This document shows positions 34,263-43,176 of a stretch of DNA of 64,000 bases, piece after piece (position 1 is the first letter of the stretch; each line of letters opens with the position of its first letter). Source of the stretch: JAFGDI01 sp963667715 (GTDB lineage: Bacteria; Planctomycetota; Phycisphaerae; Sedimentisphaerales; SM23-30). Under the pieces are notes generated by a model. The model had not been told where the DNA came from. It saw only the letters and a program-made list of their open reading frames with translations, and made no database searches. Made by a program: the position numbers and the translations under genes. The stretch covers positions 2,294,001 through 2,358,000 of the forward strand of contig OY763926.1 in assembly GCA_963667715.1 (NCBI GenBank), in the 5' to 3' direction.

Positions 34263-34762
34263 GTACAGCAATGTGTAATTTAATGCAACCTAAAAATTCA
34301 TTCCGGGCTACAAACGGTCTTGATTTTTCCTGAGCTGTGTCACAAAGAATCGTGAACCCCGATGTATATCGGGGCCAATATGCCCGGTTCTTCGTTCCTT
34401 GTCAGTAAAAATCAATCCTCGTTTTCGCCTCAAAAGCAATTTTCAGGTTACCTTAAGATTTTTTTTTATTTTTAAGGGTAAATAAATTGGATAAGATGCG
34501 ATTAAGCAGTGTAAGCAACGTAATTATAAGCTTTTATATGAACAGGCAAAAAAAACGCGTACTGAATATATGTAGTTGTAATTAAGAAGCTTATGTCAAT
34601 ATGTCGGTTATGTTTATTATATATGGTGCATAATTCGATATATAGAAATAGATAGTCAGGCGAGAATTTATATCATATGAAAGATAGAAAATTGATAACA
34701 GCTGACTAAATAACGGTTTATAGCGATAATATATCTGATAATACTTATTCGATAGGGCTAAC
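34263..34762. other. Intergenic region before the sigma factor gene
   Basis: No gene seen. The left third is the terminal-inverted-repeat element copy C. The remaining 300 bases are AT-rich leader DNA of the sigma factor gene. I found no convincing sigma-70 promoter there; an ECF-type promoter cannot be recognised without a known consensus. Confidence 0.6.
34281..34455. repeat. Terminal-inverted-repeat element, full-length copy C with matched arm deletions
   Basis: The left arm reads GCAACCTAAAAATTC and the right arm CAATTTTCAGGTTACC. Relative to copy B both arms lack the same two bases (CT on the left, AG on the right), so the ends still pair. The central hairpin is CCCCGATGTATATCGGGG in place of GTGAATATTCAC. 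The interior GATTTTTCCTGA/TCAGTAAAAATC pairing is kept. Confidence 0.85.
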
Positions 34763-35293
34763 TTGGAAAACGATAAACGAAAAGACAATTTTATGAGTCT
34801 ATTCCTGATGAATCAGAAAAGGATCTATTCATTTATCCTGATGTGTATACCAAACAGGACAGATGCTGACGACCTTCTGCAGGAGACGGCAACCTGGATG
34901 TGGCTGAACTTCCACAAATATGAGGAAGGTACGAGCTTTGGCGCCTGGGGAGTGAGTGTAGCAAGATATAAGATCCTGAACTTTTGCCGGACGACAAAGA
35001 ATAAGAAGCTGGTATTTGATGAAGATATTATAGAGCTGATCGATGAGCAGTCGGCAAAAGCGGTAGAGAAAGTAGATATACGAGTAGATGCGTTAAGGAA
35101 GTGTCTTAGCCGGATACCGGAGAAAGACCGCTGGATAATAGCGCTGCATTATGAGAAATCATATACTATTCAGAAGATATCACAATTAATAGAGCGTCCG
35201 GCAAGCGGGCTATATAAGAAAATGGCAAAGCTGCATGATCTTTTACTGCACTGCACAAGACGCACTATTGCGATGGAGTCGATAGATGACTGA
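34763..35293 (+). CDS. ECF-type RNA polymerase sigma factor (planctomycete type)
   Basis: 176 residues from TTG 34763, chosen because AGGG sits at the right distance and family members carry about ten residues before FMSLFLMNQKRIYSFIL; ATG 34793 is the alternative. Region 2 shows NQKRIYSFILMCIPNRTDADDLLQETATWMW. Region 4 is near residues 115-165 (LSRIPEKDRWIIALHYEKSYTIQKISQLIERPASGLYKKM). It overlaps the FecR-type gene by 8 bases, so they are translated together. It probably directs transcription of envelope or carbohydrate-related genes in response to the FecR partner; targets are unknown. Confidence 0.88.
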   Translation: MENDKRKDNFMSLFLMNQKRIYSFILMCIPNRTDADDLLQETATWMWLNFHKYEEGTSFGAWGVSVARYKILNFCRTTKNKKLVFDEDIIELIDEQSAKAVEKVDIRVDALRKCLSRIPEKDRWIIALHYEKSYTIQKISQLIERPASGLYKKMAKLHDLLLHCTRRTIAMESIDD

Positions 35294-36986
35294 TAAGAGT
35301 AGAATAGAAATACTGGTATTGAAAAAGCTCAATAACGATTGCAGCGACGAAGAATTTCAGGAGCTAAAGGATATATTGCGTAGCGATCCTGAAGCAGTTG
35401 AGTTTTATGTTGAGCTGGTATCGCTGTGCGCTGGAATGTTAAAGTCAGATGTTACCAATAGCGGGCAACCTCATTTATACGGACTAGCACAGGATAAGCT
35501 CGCAGATGTACTGTCAATGTTGGCGAATAATGAGCAGGCGGCAGAATCGATAGAGATAATGAAGCCGGAAGGCGATCTGGAATGTTGTTTTGACATATGT
35601 CAAGAGCCTGAGGTGGTTCCGTTCAGTAAGAAGATATCGAAGCTGCATACGGTGGTATCATTTGTAGCAGCGTGTTTGCTGATGACAATATCGTTCTTTA
35701 TAATGTTCCCGCCGAAACAGCCGGAGCAGGTAGCGACAATAACAGGCAATGTTGCGGCAGTTTGGAATGATGGCAACAATTATAATAAAGGCAAGCGTTT
35801 ATATGCTACATCACGGTTGAAGCTGGAAGAGGGATTTGCCCAGATAACATTTGACAATAATGCAGAGATAGTAGTACAGTCCCCTGCCGAGCTGCGAATA
35901 GAGAATGAAAATCAGATGTTTTTGTATAATGGTAAAATAACGGCTATTGTACCAGAGAGTGCGAGAGGATTTGTAGTTCGTACGGTTGGAGCAAGTATTG
36001 TAGACTACGGTACCGAATTTGGCGTAACTACAGATCGGTATGGGACAACTGAGACAGATGTATTTGTTGGTAATGTAGAACTGCGTAGTGGCTCAGACCC
36101 GATACGTTTCAAGGGTCGTAAACAGCTGGTAGGCGGTCAGGCCGGCAATGTATATCGCGGAACGATATCGGATAGTATACGAGAAGCAGACAGCAGTAAA
36201 TACTCCAGAGTAATGCCGAAAAGCAAGATGTTTGGGATACCGGGGAAACGGATAGATGTTGCTGATCTGTTCGGTAAGGGGAATGGGTACGGCACTGGTG
36301 TTAAATGCGTGAGCATCGACCCAGCGAGTGGTGATATACAAAATACGGTAAGATACAATCCAAGAGAATCAGACGATTATCGATATCACTTAATAAAAGA
36401 GATCGAGTGTATAGACGGAGTATTTATCCCTTATGGAGAGGCCCCGGTACAGATCTCGTCAGAAGGTCATGTGTTTAAGGAGTGCCCTGTTACAGCTGGA
36501 ATTTACTGGATGGACATAACCAATTACGCAATAACCAGTACGTTCAGCATGTATGAAACAACAAATAATGAGAAGTTTATTACTAATAATGGTATAGAGT
36601 ATGGGAACCCCGAGCATCCTGCGATATCTTTACATGCGAATGCCGGTATAACACTGGATCTTGATGCGATAAGAAGGCTTAACCCTGGTGTATCGCTGAA
36701 GTCGTTTGAGACTGTATGCGGCATATCTGAAACGCTGCGAAGTACAGTTATGTGGGAAGGCCAGGAAGCTACTATGTGGGTATTGGTAGATGGTAAGGTA
36801 ATGGAGAAAATTGATATCAGTTCAGCTAATCCGAAAGCAAAATTTGTTAGTGTAGACTTGAACTACAGCAACAGATTCCTTACCCTGATATCAACAGAAG
36901 GTGAAAATGATATTAACGGTGACTGGGTATTCTTTGGAGAACCGGCGTTAATAATTGAGTCTAATAATTCTGGAGAAGCGAACTAA
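35286..36986 (+). CDS. FecR-domain transmembrane regulator with C-terminal NPCBM-like domain
   Basis: 566 residues. The N-terminal 115 residues are cytoplasmic and anti-sigma-like (DCSDEEFQELKDILRSDPEAVEFYVEL). One membrane helix lies near 120-141 (VVSFVAACLLMTISFFIMF), then a FecR domain near 145-285 (LKLEEGFAQITFDNNAEIVVQ, TVGASIVDYGTEFGV). Residues about 370-560 resemble the NPCBM/NEW2 carbohydrate-binding-like fold: AISLHANAGITLDL, FETVCGISE, MWVLVDGKVME, FLTLISTEGENDINGDWVFF. Topology puts this domain in the periplasm. The gene overlaps the ECF sigma gene, and a LamG protein gene follows. I infer a glycan-sensing regulator; the NPCBM call is by pattern only. Confidence 0.85.
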   Translation: MTDKSRIEILVLKKLNNDCSDEEFQELKDILRSDPEAVEFYVELVSLCAGMLKSDVTNSGQPHLYGLAQDKLADVLSMLANNEQAAESIEIMKPEGDLECCFDICQEPEVVPFSKKISKLHTVVSFVAACLLMTISFFIMFPPKQPEQVATITGNVAAVWNDGNNYNKGKRLYATSRLKLEEGFAQITFDNNAEIVVQSPAELRIENENQMFLYNGKITAIVPESARGFVVRTVGASIVDYGTEFGVTTDRYGTTETDVFVGNVELRSGSDPIRFKGRKQLVGGQAGNVYRGTISDSIREADSSKYSRVMPKSKMFGIPGKRIDVADLFGKGNGYGTGVKCVSIDPASGDIQNTVRYNPRESDDYRYHLIKEIECIDGVFIPYGEAPVQISSEGHVFKECPVTAGIYWMDITNYAITSTFSMYETTNNEKFITNNGIEYGNPEHPAISLHANAGITLDLDAIRRLNPGVSLKSFETVCGISETLRSTVMWEGQEATMWVLVDGKVMEKIDISSANPKAKFVSVDLNYSNRFLTLISTEGENDINGDWVFFGEPALIIESNNSGEAN

Positions 36987-37290
36987 TCGTTATCTATTGT
37001 GTGTCGCATTGATTATGCGACATGTTATATAAAAGTTTATATAGTACAAAGAAAATAGCTTTGTATTTGCGCTCGATGTGCGCCTATATATCGAGCAAAA
37101 ATACAGGAAGAAAGAAGGAGGAGGGAACGAGTATGAAACAACTTCTGGAGTGATCTGTAAAGTATTTCTGGACATAAGCCAATTATCATATTTCTGAAAT
37201 ATCGATAACGGGCAATGTTAATTTGGGATACAGGGTCATTCTATACGACTATGACATCTAACATTTATTTATTTTTTTGATCTAGGAGAG
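36987..37290. other. Leader region of the LamG gene, with two hairpins
   Basis: No gene seen. TGTCGCAT (37002-37009) pairs with ATGCGACA (37015-37022) just after the FecR stop. GCTCGAT near 37070 pairs with ATCGAGC near 37095. The region separates the FecR gene from the LamG gene and may carry its promoter; no sigma-70 boxes stand out. Confidence 0.55.
37002..37022. promoter_or_regulatory. Inverted repeat TGTCGCAT-N5-ATGCGACA
   Basis: Perfect 8-bp arms around TGATT, no T-run after it. Nearly the same motif, TGTCGCAT-AA-ATGCGA, lies upstream of the GH2 gene at 51101-51116. It could be an operator or an RNA hairpin. Confidence 0.45.
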
Positions 37291-39339
37291 ATGAACACTA
37301 TGAAAAGTAAAAAGTTGTTTAAGACTGTTGCGGCAGTTATGCTGGGTTTATGTTCAGCGTCAATGGCGGATTCAGTGATCGGTTTTAATGTCAGCGGCGA
37401 ATGGGAAACACCTCATATCGCAGGCGAACTGGTAGACGGTTTTACCGGCTGGACAGATTCTGGTGCAAACGCTAGCGGCAGCACAATATTGGAAGGCAGC
37501 GGCGGAGCTGTCAATTGCGAATTCAGTTCTGCCAATCTATGGTGGGCTGGACCAGAAGATACCAGTGAAGAGCAGTTATACAGGATATATCTTGATGACG
37601 GCGGCGATGGTGCATCGATAACACTAAGTGGTTTGTCGAGCTGGCTGGCAAGCGAAGGGTTAGGATTATACGAAATACGTGTATATCAGAATACTGATAA
37701 TGGTATTATCTTTACACCAATAGATATCATTGAAAATGGTACAGTAATTGATACTGTACAGGCTTCAGATATCTGGGGTTTTGATAACTCTACTACTCTG
37801 CAGGCAAAAGTAGATACAAGTCTATTGGCAGCTGATACAATTACGATCAAGCCACAGACACGTAATCTGGAAGCTGGGATAAGGTCGACAATAAGTGGTA
37901 TTAAGATCACAGGTTTGAGTGAGTATATTGCATATTCACCAAGTCCATTTGAAGGTGAAACTGCAACAACAGACCAAACAATGGAATGGCAGCAGGTTCC
38001 GCAGGCGGCAGGTTCAGATGCTTACTATGAAGTATACTTCGGTAAGTCAAGATTTGAATACAGCCAGGACCCTAACGATGAGCCAAATACAGTTGATCCT
38101 GACTATTATCTGGCGAATCTGGTAAAGACAACAACACCAGAAGCTAGTGATTTCTTCTATACACCAGCAGTTGAACTTGAAAATAGTACAACATACTACT
38201 GGCGTGTAGATGCGGTTGTACCGGGTAATCCTGCAACTGTATATGAAGGTCGCGAATGGTCATTTGTAACAGCACCTCCATCAGCAGTAGTAACGGTAGA
38301 GCCAAAAGGCAAGACTGTAAAAGCTGGTACTGCAAGTGTTGACCTTACATTGACAGCTTTGAATACAACAAGCTATCAGTGGTATAAGGACGGTATCGCT
38401 CTGGTTGATGATCCTGCAGATGAGCATTATTCAGGTGAAACAAGTGCAACACTGACACTGTATGATGTAGAGTTGGAAGATGAAGGCTACTACTACTGTA
38501 TCTGTGATAATTCACTGGAGCAGCCAACGACATCGAAGACCGCTCAAGTCATGGTTCAACGTATGATCGGCTGGTGGAAGCTTGATAATGACCTGACAGA
38601 CTCAGTAAATGAGGTTGTTGCAGAAGTTGAATCGCATGATGGTTCAGCAACATCGGCTGGTTTTGATGTTAATGGTAAAGATGGTGCTGCGTATATTTGT
38701 ACTGGCGAGATCGATAATATCGTTACTATCACCGAAAGTGTTGATTACTTTAATTGTTATGCACAAGGTTATACAGTAAGTGTATGGGCGAAGTTCCCAG
38801 GAGTTGATGTCTGGGGTGCTATGGTTTCCAAGCAGGAAGATGACCATGGTAAAGGATTTATTATATCTCATACTGGTGCTGGTCAGGCAGATCAGACATT
38901 GCGTGAAGTGTACAATGATGTAATTGGCGGTCCTGCTATTGATAATGATCAGTGGCACAGTATAGTTGCTACTTATGACCCAGAAACTCATGTTGGTAAG
39001 CTGTATGTTGACGGTTTATTCGTTAACCAGAGCTATAATAACAAGTCAGCACAGGGTTCAACATCAGATCTGATCTTTGGTGCAGAACTGGTAGACGGTT
39101 CAGTACCATTTATTGGCCTGCTTGATGATGTACGTATGTGGAACTATCCACTAGATGCCAATGCGGCAGCATTGCTTTATACAGACTTTAACCCTGGTGT
39201 AGAGATCTGTGTGGAAAGACCACAGTTTGACCTGACAGGTCCAGAAGATGCCAGCGACTGTAAAGTTGATATTTATGACTTTGCTGCAATGGCACAGCAG
39301 TGGCTGGAATGTAATGTTGCACCTACATGTATTCAGTAA
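37291..39339 (+). CDS. Secreted LamG/Ig-like protein with dockerin-like tail, near ECF-FecR
   Basis: 682 residues. AGGAGAG is only two bases from ATG 37291 but well placed for ATG 37300 (MKSKKLFKTV), the likelier start. A signal peptide reaches about residue 27 (LGLCSASMADS). A beta-rich N-terminal domain of unknown type (30-210) is followed by a fibronectin-III-like segment (TTYYWRVDAV near 300), an Ig-like domain near 330-425 (YQWYKDGIAL, DEGYYYCIC), a LamG domain near 430-625 (IGWWKLDNDL, DVRMWNYPLD), and a short Cys-flanked tail CKVDIYDFAAMAQQWLEC like half a dockerin. It is 304 bases after FecR and is a plausible regulated product of that system. Ligand unknown; glycan binding is inferred. 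Confidence 0.82.
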   Translation: MNTMKSKKLFKTVAAVMLGLCSASMADSVIGFNVSGEWETPHIAGELVDGFTGWTDSGANASGSTILEGSGGAVNCEFSSANLWWAGPEDTSEEQLYRIYLDDGGDGASITLSGLSSWLASEGLGLYEIRVYQNTDNGIIFTPIDIIENGTVIDTVQASDIWGFDNSTTLQAKVDTSLLAADTITIKPQTRNLEAGIRSTISGIKITGLSEYIAYSPSPFEGETATTDQTMEWQQVPQAAGSDAYYEVYFGKSRFEYSQDPNDEPNTVDPDYYLANLVKTTTPEASDFFYTPAVELENSTTYYWRVDAVVPGNPATVYEGREWSFVTAPPSAVVTVEPKGKTVKAGTASVDLTLTALNTTSYQWYKDGIALVDDPADEHYSGETSATLTLYDVELEDEGYYYCICDNSLEQPTTSKTAQVMVQRMIGWWKLDNDLTDSVNEVVAEVESHDGSATSAGFDVNGKDGAAYICTGEIDNIVTITESVDYFNCYAQGYTVSVWAKFPGVDVWGAMVSKQEDDHGKGFIISHTGAGQADQTLREVYNDVIGGPAIDNDQWHSIVATYDPETHVGKLYVDGLFVNQSYNNKSAQGSTSDLIFGAELVDGSVPFIGLLDDVRMWNYPLDANAAALLYTDFNPGVEICVERPQFDLTGPEDASDCKVDIYDFAAMAQQWLECNVAPTCIQ

Positions 39340-39382
39340 TGAATATATTTGAATGATAAACACATTCATTTCATTTTGTGAT

Positions 39383-39417
39383 AGCCTGGGATACGCTTAA
39401 TAGGAGTATCCCAGGCT
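39383..39417 (+). terminator. Terminator after the LamG gene
   Basis: AGCCTGGGATAC (39383-39394) pairs perfectly with GTATCCCAGGCT (39406-39417); 12 pairs, 11-base loop. The T-stretch behind it is weak (ATATTTGTTT). Confidence 0.75.
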
Positions 39418-39621
39418 ATATTTGTTTAGGATGTAGGTAAGTATATGCTTTTGTGTAAATCTGTAAAGATTTGTGTAATTTGGGAGTTTGGATTAATAAA
39501 ATAACTGCTAGCGTTTGACACTAACCTAGTAGTATTTATTCATTACAACACACAAGTTACCACATGTTTTTAAGCACATTATGCAATGTAACGTTATAAA
39601 TCACAAGCAAGGATGCTTGTG

Positions 39622-40185
39622 CTACTTATCACCGAAGACTTCGGCGGTGAATAGGAGAACGTCGGTTTCGGGGTCTTGCCAGGCGTTGGGTGGGAGGCCG
39701 GCTTTATGGCTACAGCAGTAGCTTAGGAACTGTTCTTTTGTCCAGCCAGTTTCGGTTGCTACCTGGGGGAGGAAACAACCACCACGATAGCTCTGCTGGA
39801 TGTATATGCCGTGACGGCCAAGCTCGAGACTAAGCGGGTCGTCGGTTTTTACCAAAGGTGACAAGACCGATATTTCTATGTCAATTTCGCATAGTTCAGC
39901 TGGTGTGACAGGATTATTAACGAACCGACTGTCATGGCAGGCGGCTTGTGCCATCTCTACAATAGTAGCAAGTAATGTTCCAGGCGGTGTAAAATTGCCG
40001 ATACAGCCACGGAGTTCGCCGTTGTTGTGTATAGTGACGAAACAGCCGCGAGATTCGTTGAAAACGGGATCGTCGCTGGAATAATTATTTACTGGCTGAC
40101 GGTTAACTACAGCGGTAATGACCTTACGAGCAACATCGAGCAGAGATTTACGCTGATCAGATGTTAAGTCTTTGGTTTCTGGCAT
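39622..40185 (-). CDS. AMMECR1-domain protein (AmmeMemoRadiSam system protein A)
   Basis: 187 residues from ATG 40185, chosen because AGGA lies six bases upstream; the in-frame TTG two codons earlier would touch it. The AMMECR1 signature ELRGCIG is at about residues 58-64, preceded by GCFVTIHNNG and followed by AAFHDSRF-like AACHDSRFVNNPV and PQVATETGWTKEQFLSYCC. The family is widespread and of unknown biochemistry; it is often found with Memo-like and radical SAM genes, absent here. It follows the second YeeE/YedE gene by eight bases, so the three genes probably form one transcript. Confidence 0.88.
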   Translation of the reverse strand: MPETKDLTSDQRKSLLDVARKVITAVVNRQPVNNYSSDDPVFNESRGCFVTIHNNGELRGCIGNFTPPGTLLATIVEMAQAACHDSRFVNNPVTPAELCEIDIEISVLSPLVKTDDPLSLELGRHGIYIQQSYRGGCFLPQVATETGWTKEQFLSYCCSHKAGLPPNAWQDPETDVLLFTAEVFGDK

Positions 40186-40193
40186 GTGCAATC

Positions 40194-40805
40194 CTATTTA
40201 TCATTATTAGATTCAATCTTTTTATTTCCACGGTCAATAAGATAATATATCAGAATCGCAAGGGCAAATACAGAAATTATTATCCATTGGTTGACATGGA
40301 GCAGGTCTGTAAGGCGAGGCGTATCATATTGGCCTTTAGATAGGATGTTGGCTTTAACCCAAGGGTAAACTTCAGCATAAATAGCGGCCCCGCAAAGCAT
40401 GCCTATAATGACCCATATGGCCCCTATCCGCCCTTCACCGACAGCCCCAACAGCAGTACCGGGACAGTAGCCGCAAATGGCCCAACCAATACCGAAGAGT
40501 ACGCCACCGACGAGCTGGCCGCCAAGGGTGAGTCCTTTGATCTCATATTCTATAATCCCCATCTGGGCAAGGATATTTATACCAATCATACCAACAGCAA
40601 TAGCAGAGAACATGAATTTAATGATAGTAAAGTCCTGCAAGAGCAGAAAACCTACCTGTTTGTCGTAACGAAGCACCCTACCCTTTTGCAGAAGAAAACC
40701 GAAAACTATACCTGTAATAATGCCTAAAATTTGGGATTTATCCAGAAAAGGTGCAGGCTGGGCGGATTGAGTCTGAGCGATGAAATATAATACTGAACTA
40801 TTCAT
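40194..40805 (-). CDS. YeeE/YedE-family membrane protein, second half-size subunit
   Basis: 203 residues with about five membrane helices. The conserved family motif ICGYCPGTAVGAVGEGRIGAI lies near residues 110-130, with a Cys pair of the kind implicated in thiosulfate or sulfur transfer in YeeE. It overlaps the preceding YeeE/YedE gene by eight bases. Each protein is about half the usual single-chain length, and together they resemble one full transporter. A short polar tail (DRGNKKIESNNDK) ends in the cytoplasm or periplasm. Confidence 0.82.
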   Translation of the reverse strand: MNSSVLYFIAQTQSAQPAPFLDKSQILGIITGIVFGFLLQKGRVLRYDKQVGFLLLQDFTIIKFMFSAIAVGMIGINILAQMGIIEYEIKGLTLGGQLVGGVLFGIGWAICGYCPGTAVGAVGEGRIGAIWVIIGMLCGAAIYAEVYPWVKANILSKGQYDTPRLTDLLHVNQWIIISVFALAILIYYLIDRGNKKIESNNDK

Positions 40806-41340
40806 TGTCGGCCTCCATTACTTTGAAGTTGAAGATGCGAGCCATAACAAAACCACCGGCCATAAAACCAGCCATAGCGACAAGTCCGCTAGTAGCGAGC
40901 TGCATCATGCCGCTAAGGCCATGGCCGGAAGGACAGCCACTGGCCATCCTAACACCAAACAATGCGATAATGCCGCCGAGAAGCGACCATAAGACACGTT
41001 TAATAACCTTCTTGCCGTGATAGCGTTTCCAGAGCGGGGGCAACATTTCGATTTTGAAACTGCCGTCAGTTAAAGAAGATGCAGCGGCACCGATAAAAAT
41101 ACCGACAACAAGGAGCATCTGCCAGTCGATCTTTACTTTGGTTTTAGTGAAATATTCGTTTTGTGCAACATGTTCAGGGACAACCGCATTTTCAGCCAGG
41201 CCGGTTACCCTGACGAAAGTAGTAGATGTGCCGAGATAATGAGACTTTTCGACCATTTTTTGAGTAATAAGAACAGATAATATTGCAACGATACCAGCAA
41301 GAGCACCGGCAATAAACGGATTCCATCCATCGTTTTTCAT
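40798..41340 (-). CDS. YeeE/YedE-family membrane protein, first half-size subunit
   Basis: 180 residues and about four membrane helices. The signature SGCPSGHGLSGMMQLATSG (near residue 133) is the other YeeE/YedE Cys motif. The family transports thiosulfate or related sulfur compounds; in Escherichia coli the full-length YeeE does so alone. Here it is the first of a translationally overlapped pair followed by an AMMECR1 gene. Import of reduced sulfur is the best guess, based on family only. Confidence 0.82.
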   Translation of the reverse strand: MKNDGWNPFIAGALAGIVAILSVLITQKMVEKSHYLGTSTTFVRVTGLAENAVVPEHVAQNEYFTKTKVKIDWQMLLVVGIFIGAAASSLTDGSFKIEMLPPLWKRYHGKKVIKRVLWSLLGGIIALFGVRMASGCPSGHGLSGMMQLATSGLVAMAGFMAGGFVMARIFNFKVMEADNE

Positions 41341-41678
41341 GATAACCCCATTTAATTTTGAAGTAATATATGTAACCGTTTACAGTGTATGCACTGAAAA
41401 CAAAGTTGATAGCAATTTAAATTGTTTATTAACAAGTAATAAGTAACAAGAAACAAGCTCAGGATTCTCGCTAGGGCTCGAAACTATTTTGATTATTTAT
41501 AACTTCTGGTACAACGTTTTGCGACTTATATCAACATTATTTTATGTCGGATGAAAATGGTTTTTCAATTACTTTTTGGGGTTAATTTTGATTTCGGTAT
41601 AAGAAAAAAGCCATACAGTCGAGAGCCTGGGGCAATAGGACTGTATGGCTTTATATGTCATAAGATTATTATCTATAG
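41341..41678. other. Intergenic region with terminator
   Basis: No gene seen. It contains a tract CTCAGGATTCTCGCTAGGG related to the CTCCGGTTTCTCGCTATGC tract near 4138, and the terminator at 41607-41652. The rest is AT-rich leader of the YeeE gene. Confidence 0.65.
41607..41652 (-). terminator. Terminator of argH
   Basis: AAAGCCATACAGTC (41607-41620) pairs perfectly with GACTGTATGGCTTT (41639-41652). On the minus strand a T-stretch follows (six T after AAAGCC's complement), 26 bases past the argH stop. Confidence 0.82.
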
Positions 41679-43061
41679 TTATTTAGCCAGGTTCTTTTCC
41701 CAGAACTTAAGCTGAGTTTTAAGCTGTTTAGGACCACCAGCACCAGCTGATTTGTATGATTTTGTTACATTAGCCGGGTCGAGAGTGGCGTAAACCGCTT
41801 TATCAGCAGCGGGGCATTCGTCGGTGAAGGCTTCGAGGGGCAGCTGGGCAAGTTTAATATTTTCCTTTTCGCAGCGTGCGACGAGCTTGCCGACAACATG
41901 ATGAGACTGACGGAACGGCATACCGCAGGAGACGAAATATTCAGCAAGAGCGGTAGCATCGAGGAATCCGCCATCGAGTCCTTCAGAGATATTGTCAGGT
42001 CTGAAAGAGGTATTACGAACCATAGCGGCCATAATGGTCAGCGAAGTACGGAGAGTGTCAGTGGCATCGAACATGCGTTCTTTGTCTTCCTGCATATCAC
42101 GATTGTATGCCAGAGGTTGTCCCTTCATCATGGTAAGTAGGGAAACGAGCGAGCCGTAGACTCTGCCAGTTTTGCCCCTGATGAGCTCTAGCATATCTGG
42201 GTTACGCTTCTGCGGCATCATACTACTGCTGGTACAGAAAGCGTCAGAGATACGAATAAAGCCGAACTCTTCGGTCATATAGATAATCCAGTCTTCAGCG
42301 AGACGTGAAAGGTGCATAGCTGCGGTAGAACAGCAGAAAACCAGCTCGATACAGAAATCACGGTCGCTGATACTGTCGATACTATTGCGAGTAACGGCAG
42401 GGAAATCGAGTAGTTCAGCGGTACGTTTACGGTCAAGAGGCAGAGTACTTCCGGCAACGGCACCACTGCCAATAGGCGAAATATTTATTCTTTTGCGAGC
42501 ATCTTCCAGACGCTGACGGTCACGTTCGAGCATTTCAGCGTAGGCGAGCAGATAATGGCCGGAAACGATAGGCTGGGCACGCTGTAGATGGGTGAAGCTA
42601 GGCATAATAACCTGGCCTTCCTTTTCGGCTAGCTCGACAAGAGCTTTCTGGAGGTCTTTGACGAGATGGCAGAGAATGTCAACTTCGTCGCGAGCCCAAA
42701 GCCTCATATCGAGAGCAACCTGATCATTACGGCTACGGCCAGTATGGAGCTTTTTACCGACATCTCCGATCTTTTCGATAAGAGCGGCTTCAACAACCAT
42801 GTGAATATCTTCACAGGCGACATCGAAAACGAACTTGCCGGACTCGATCTCTTTCTCGATCTCAAGAAGCCCTTTTTTGATCTGGTTAAATTCTTTTTTA
42901 GTAATAATACCCTGATCATTAAGCATCTGGGCGTGGGCTATGCTGCCTAATATATCATATCTATAAAGCCTGCGGTCGTAACTGATAGATTCAACGAAAT
43001 CAACAGCTAGTTTATCCTGTTCAACCGCCATGCGGCTCTGCCAGCTTTTTTCTATTGCCAT
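41679..43061 (-). CDS. argH: Argininosuccinate lyase
   Basis: 460 residues, standard length. The fumarase/aspartase superfamily signature SSMMPQKRNPDMLELIRG lies near residues 278-296; TGRSRNDQVALDMRLW near 108 and THLQRAQPIVSGHYLLAY near 158 complete the active site. The enzyme releases arginine and fumarate from argininosuccinate, the last step of arginine synthesis. It appears monocistronic, with its own terminator, and a regulator gene lies 116 bases upstream on the same strand. Confidence 0.95.
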   Translation of the reverse strand: MAIEKSWQSRMAVEQDKLAVDFVESISYDRRLYRYDILGSIAHAQMLNDQGIITKKEFNQIKKGLLEIEKEIESGKFVFDVACEDIHMVVEAALIEKIGDVGKKLHTGRSRNDQVALDMRLWARDEVDILCHLVKDLQKALVELAEKEGQVIMPSFTHLQRAQPIVSGHYLLAYAEMLERDRQRLEDARKRINISPIGSGAVAGSTLPLDRKRTAELLDFPAVTRNSIDSISDRDFCIELVFCCSTAAMHLSRLAEDWIIYMTEEFGFIRISDAFCTSSSMMPQKRNPDMLELIRGKTGRVYGSLVSLLTMMKGQPLAYNRDMQEDKERMFDATDTLRTSLTIMAAMVRNTSFRPDNISEGLDGGFLDATALAEYFVSCGMPFRQSHHVVGKLVARCEKENIKLAQLPLEAFTDECPAADKAVYATLDPANVTKSYKSAGAGGPKQLKTQLKFWEKNLAK

Positions 43062-43176
43062 TTTAAATACTTTCTAAATTTATAATATGTGATTATTCAC
43101 AGTGTATAACAAAAAATAAGTTCTGGAATTTCGTCCCGACGCTTATCAGGATTCATGTTGACTCATTTTTCATTAT

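Noticed and set aside
41440..41490. Possible attachment site or small RNA in the tract CTCAGGATTCTCGCTAGGG
   Set aside because: Only one related tract (near 4138) was found, with no pairing or promoter; it is treated as a repeat fragment.
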